Part shown: piece after piece, positions 61,730-64,000 of the stretch
How positions within the stretch are numbered: position 1 is the stretch's first letter
Layout of the letters: each line of letters starts with the position of its first letter
DNA from: Marinobacterium weihaiense
Lineage (GTDB): Bacteria > Pseudomonadota > Gammaproteobacteria > Pseudomonadales > Balneatricaceae
Assembly (NCBI RefSeq): GCF_019061305.1
Contig: NZ_JAHQZT010000006.1
Location: 124,001 to 188,000, forward strand
Reading direction: 5' to 3'
Length of the DNA: 64,000 bases
Notes under the pieces: generated by a model
Told to the model about the DNA's origin: nothing
Databases searched by the model: none
Seen by the model: only the letters and a program-made list of their open reading frames with translations
Program-made: the position numbers and the translations under genes

Positions 61730-61788
61730 AAAAAAATCCCCCCGCAGCTGATACGGGCCATCAATGGCCACGGTTCAGCTGCGAGGGG
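61730..61788 (-). terminator. Intrinsic terminator between the mcp and the DUF6134-like gene
   Basis: On the minus strand CCCCTCGCAGCTGA (61788-61775) pairs with TCAGCTGCGGGGGG (61751-61738, one base bulged) and is followed by ATTTTTTT up to the next start codon (61729). The only purine-rich ribosome site of the next gene, GGGGGG, is part of the 3' arm. Confidence 0.8.
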
Positions 61789-61803
61789 ATGTCAGTGTCG
61801 TGC

Positions 61804-63486
61804 TTACACCTTGAAGCGTGACACCAGGGTATTGAGGTGCTGCTCCAGGTCGCTCATCTGCGAGGCTGTACCGGCCAGTTCTTCGGCATTCTGCGTGGCC
61901 TTGTCGGCAATATCGGCAATCTGCTGCACGCTTTGGCTGATCTCGTCCGCTACCGCCGTCTGCTGTTCGGCCGCACTGGCGATCTGGGTATTCATCTCGG
62001 TAATGGTGCTGACCGAATGCGTAATCTGCTGCAGCGAGCTGCGCGCATCATCGGCACGCGCAATGGTCTCTTGACTCTGGGCCTGAGAACTCTGCATCTC
62101 GGTCACCGCACGACGCGCACCACTCTGCAGCCCTTCGATCATGCGCTGGATCTCATCCGTGCTCTGCTGAGTACGTGTCGCAAGCGTGCGCACTTCGTCA
62201 GCCACCACAGAAAAACCCCGCCCCTGTTCACCCGCCCGCGCGGCTTCGATGGCCGCATTGAGCGCTAGCAGGTTGGTCTGTTCGGCAATTTCACGAATCA
62301 CGCTGATCACGGTACCGATCTGGTCGGCATCGGAATCCAGGCTAGCGATCACTTCGGCCGATCGGTTGACATCGTCCGCCAGGCGATTGATGGATTCAAT
62401 GGTCTGCTCCACCACGTTCTGGCCGTTTACCGATTCGCTGTCAGCATCACGGGCCGACTCCGCCGCCTGGGCCGCACTGCCGGCCACCTGCTGGACCGCC
62501 GCCGCCATTTCATGAATGGCGGCCGCCGCCTGCGAGGTTTCACCTTTCTGGGTATGCGCATCTTCGTGCGCACGGGTGACCACCTGCTTCATGGAATCCG
62601 TCGAATGGCTCAGCGACTGCACGGCGGTCTGCACTTCGGTCACCAACTGCTGGATCTTCTCCACGAACTCGTTGAAGCGGCTGGCAACTTCTCCGACTTC
62701 GTCGCGGGTTTCCACCGGCAGGCGACGCGTCAGATCACCCTCGCCCTGAGCAATGTCCTTGAGTACATCCGCCGTTTGCTGCAGCGGGCGGATCATGCGG
62801 CGCGACACCACCAGGTTGATGGCGCCCACGCCGCCCAGCAGCACCAGCGCCGCCACGGCGATCAGCACCAGGGTCGACTGAATCGACTGACGCACCTGCT
62901 GTTCCAGGCTGGCAATGGCCGCATCGATATCATCAATGTAGAAGCCGGTGCCGATCACCAAGTCCGTGCCGGGAATCTTTTCGGCATAACTCAGTTTGGG
63001 GGCATTGCGACCGGTCTGGGGTTTTTCCCAGACATACTCCAGATAGCCGCCTCCCTGCTGGCCCAGTCGGATGATTTCCTGCACGATGGCAACGCCATTG
63101 CTGTCACGCACGTCGTACATGTTGCTGCCGACACTGCCGTCCTCGGCACGCATGACAACATTGTTCCCCCGAGGATCATAGCCGAAGATATAGCCATCCT
63201 CGCCGAACTGCATGGCATCCAGAATCCGGGCCATCTCCAGTGACCGCTCATCGGCACTCAGGTCCGTACGGGCCTGGATGGGTTTGATGGCCGAAGCCGC
63301 CTGTTCCACATAATTTTTCAGCTCGGATTTCTTGCTCGACATCATGGAGGCATGGATCCGCTCCACCTCCTCATCGCCCATCTCCTGCATCTCGAAACGT
63401 ACGATCAACATTACGGCGACCACCACCACGATCAGTGGCAGCAGCGACAACAACAGCAGCTTGCTTTTCAGCTTGAGTCCGGACAT
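61804..63486 (-). CDS. Methyl-accepting chemotaxis protein with single Cache domain
   Basis: A 560-residue receptor. TM1 is at about 9-29. A periplasmic sCache_2-type domain at about 35-185 contains [78 protein letters not shown]2 is at about 205-225, then HAMP ([28 protein letters not shown]) and the signalling tip [44 protein letters not shown]. It ends without a docking pentapeptide. The frame is open to a GTG at 63495; I use the ATG at 63486. sCache receptors usually sense small organic acids. It is not linked to the che operon here. Confidence 0.93.
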   Translation of the reverse strand: MSGLKLKSKLLLLSLLPLIVVVVAVMLIVRFEMQEMGDEEVERIHASMMSSKKSELKNYVEQAASAIKPIQARTDLSADERSLEMARILDAMQFGEDGYIFGYDPRGNNVVMRAEDGSVGSNMYDVRDSNGVAIVQEIIRLGQQGGGYLEYVWEKPQTGRNAPKLSYAEKIPGTDLVIGTGFYIDDIDAAIASLEQQVRQSIQSTLVLIAVAALVLLGGVGAINLVVSRRMIRPLQQTADVLKDIAQGEGDLTRRLPVETRDEVGEVASRFNEFVEKIQQLVTEVQTAVQSLSHSTDSMKQVVTRAHEDAHTQKGETSQAAAAIHEMAAAVQQVAGSAAQAAESARDADSESVNGQNVVEQTIESINRLADDVNRSAEVIASLDSDADQIGTVISVIREIAEQTNLLALNAAIEAARAGEQGRGFSVVADEVRTLATRTQQSTDEIQRMIEGLQSGARRAVTEMQSSQAQSQETIARADDARSSLQQITHSVSTITEMNTQIASAAEQQTAVADEISQSVQQIADIADKATQNAEELAGTASQMSDLEQHLNTLVSRFKV

Positions 63487-63585
63487 GGGAGGCACGCCTT
63501 TGTTCTATTATTTATGGGTGTTGCACTCGACATATTAATGCAAGTGAGCGTCGCTTTTTAACCACTTGATGTCCTAAATATGCAT

Positions 63586-64000
63586 TTATTTGAGGCGCAT
63601 CACCTTCAGTCGACGAGCATTACTGACCACCGTGACCGACGACAGTGCCATGGCCGCACCGGCAATGGCCGGATTGAGCAGCAACCCGCTCCAGGGGTAG
63701 AGCACACCGGCCGCCACCGGGATTGCCAGGCTGTTGTAGATAAAGGCCCCGAACAGGTTCTGTTTGATGTTGCGCACAGTGGCACGGGACACCGCGATCG
63801 CATCCACCAGCGACATCAGACTGGCCCGCATCAGGGTCACGTCCGCCGAACTGATCGCCACATCGGTGCCCGAGCCCATGGCGTAACCGATATCCGCCTG
63901 CGCCAGCGCCGGGGCATCGTTAATGCCGTCGCCGACCATGGCCACGATCTTGCCCTCGGCCTGCAACGCCTTGATGGCAGCCTGCTTCTGGTCAGGCTTG
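63586..64000 (-). CDS. Heavy-metal P1B-type ATPase, C-terminal part (N-terminus beyond window)
   Basis: The minus-strand frame runs open to the window edge. It begins ...[57 protein letters not shown], the hinge of P-type ATPases. Two C-terminal membrane segments follow, [53 protein letters not shown]. The SNARRL and [13 protein letters not shown] pattern is that of Cu+-exporting CopA. Metal specificity residues (CPC) lie outside the window, so Cu+ is inferred from the C-terminus only. Confidence 0.92.
   Translation of the reverse strand, partial: KPDQKQAAIKALQAEGKIVAMVGDGINDAPALAQADIGYAMGSGTDVAISSADVTLMRASLMSLVDAIAVSRATVRNIKQNLFGAFIYNSLAIPVAAGVLYPWSGLLLNPAIAGAAMALSSVTVVSNARRLKVMRLK

Overview
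The window is chromosomal DNA of a gammaproteobacterium. The gene content and gene orders (fimU-pilVWXY1Y2E and pilABCD-coaE-yacG in the Pseudomonas layout, BCCT transporter, yaeQ, gcvP, ECF sigma/ChrR with photolyase) point to the marine Oceanospirillales/Pseudomonadales side. That placement is an inference from gene families, not from a marker gene. No rRNA, tRNA or CRISPR array was found.

Layout. 1-7794 (minus): a chemotaxis-type operon running MCP, CheY, STAS protein, CheA, CheW, MCP, CheW, CheR, with CheR cut by the window edge. 8028-20260: housekeeping and transport genes: gcvP, a Sel1/SPOR envelope protein with a long Glu-Pro repeat, a BCCT transporter, yaeQ, a 7TM sensor kinase, mgtE, a DUF1285 protein and an MTHFR-like protein. 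20261-26980: an AT-rich accessory island with a divergent tyrosine recombinase and three complete insertion sequences (IS1634, IS630 and ISAs1 types). Each IS has recognisable inverted repeats and intact target duplications. 26983-29526: retropepsin-like protease, yciH, dgt.

29596-48349 is almost entirely type IV pilus. It holds a canonical minor-pilin operon (fimU-pilV-pilW-pilX-pilY1-pilY2-pilE) and a second, divergent minor-pilin operon (fimT-pilV-pilW-pilE) ending in a 518-residue PilX-like protein. Facing it is a 485-residue PilX-like protein on the other strand. An IS481-type remnant follows, then two tandemly duplicated small pilins (one with a C-terminus rewritten by a 29-bp repeat), then pilA and divergently pilB-pilC-pilD-coaE-yacG. 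The pilins and minor pilins would be processed by PilD and assembled by PilB/PilC; no PilT or secretin is in view.

49211-59660: a probable singlet-oxygen/photo-oxidative stress region. An ECF11-type sigma factor and its ChrR cupin anti-sigma are followed by a DUF523/DUF1722 protein and photolyase. Divergently there is a lipid-modification operon: FAD oxidoreductase, DUF1365, CFA synthase-like methyltransferase, MFS, DUF3833 lipoprotein. Convergent SnoaL-like and SDR genes follow. The sigma-operon divide carries two similar promoter-like motifs. This resembles the RpoE/ChrR-controlled genes of Rhodobacter that make methylated and furan fatty acids. 59765-64000: an unrecognised secreted helical protein, a REP-like palindrome, a DUF6134-like protein whose start codon abuts a terminator, a Cache-domain MCP and the C-terminal end of a heavy-metal P-type ATPase.
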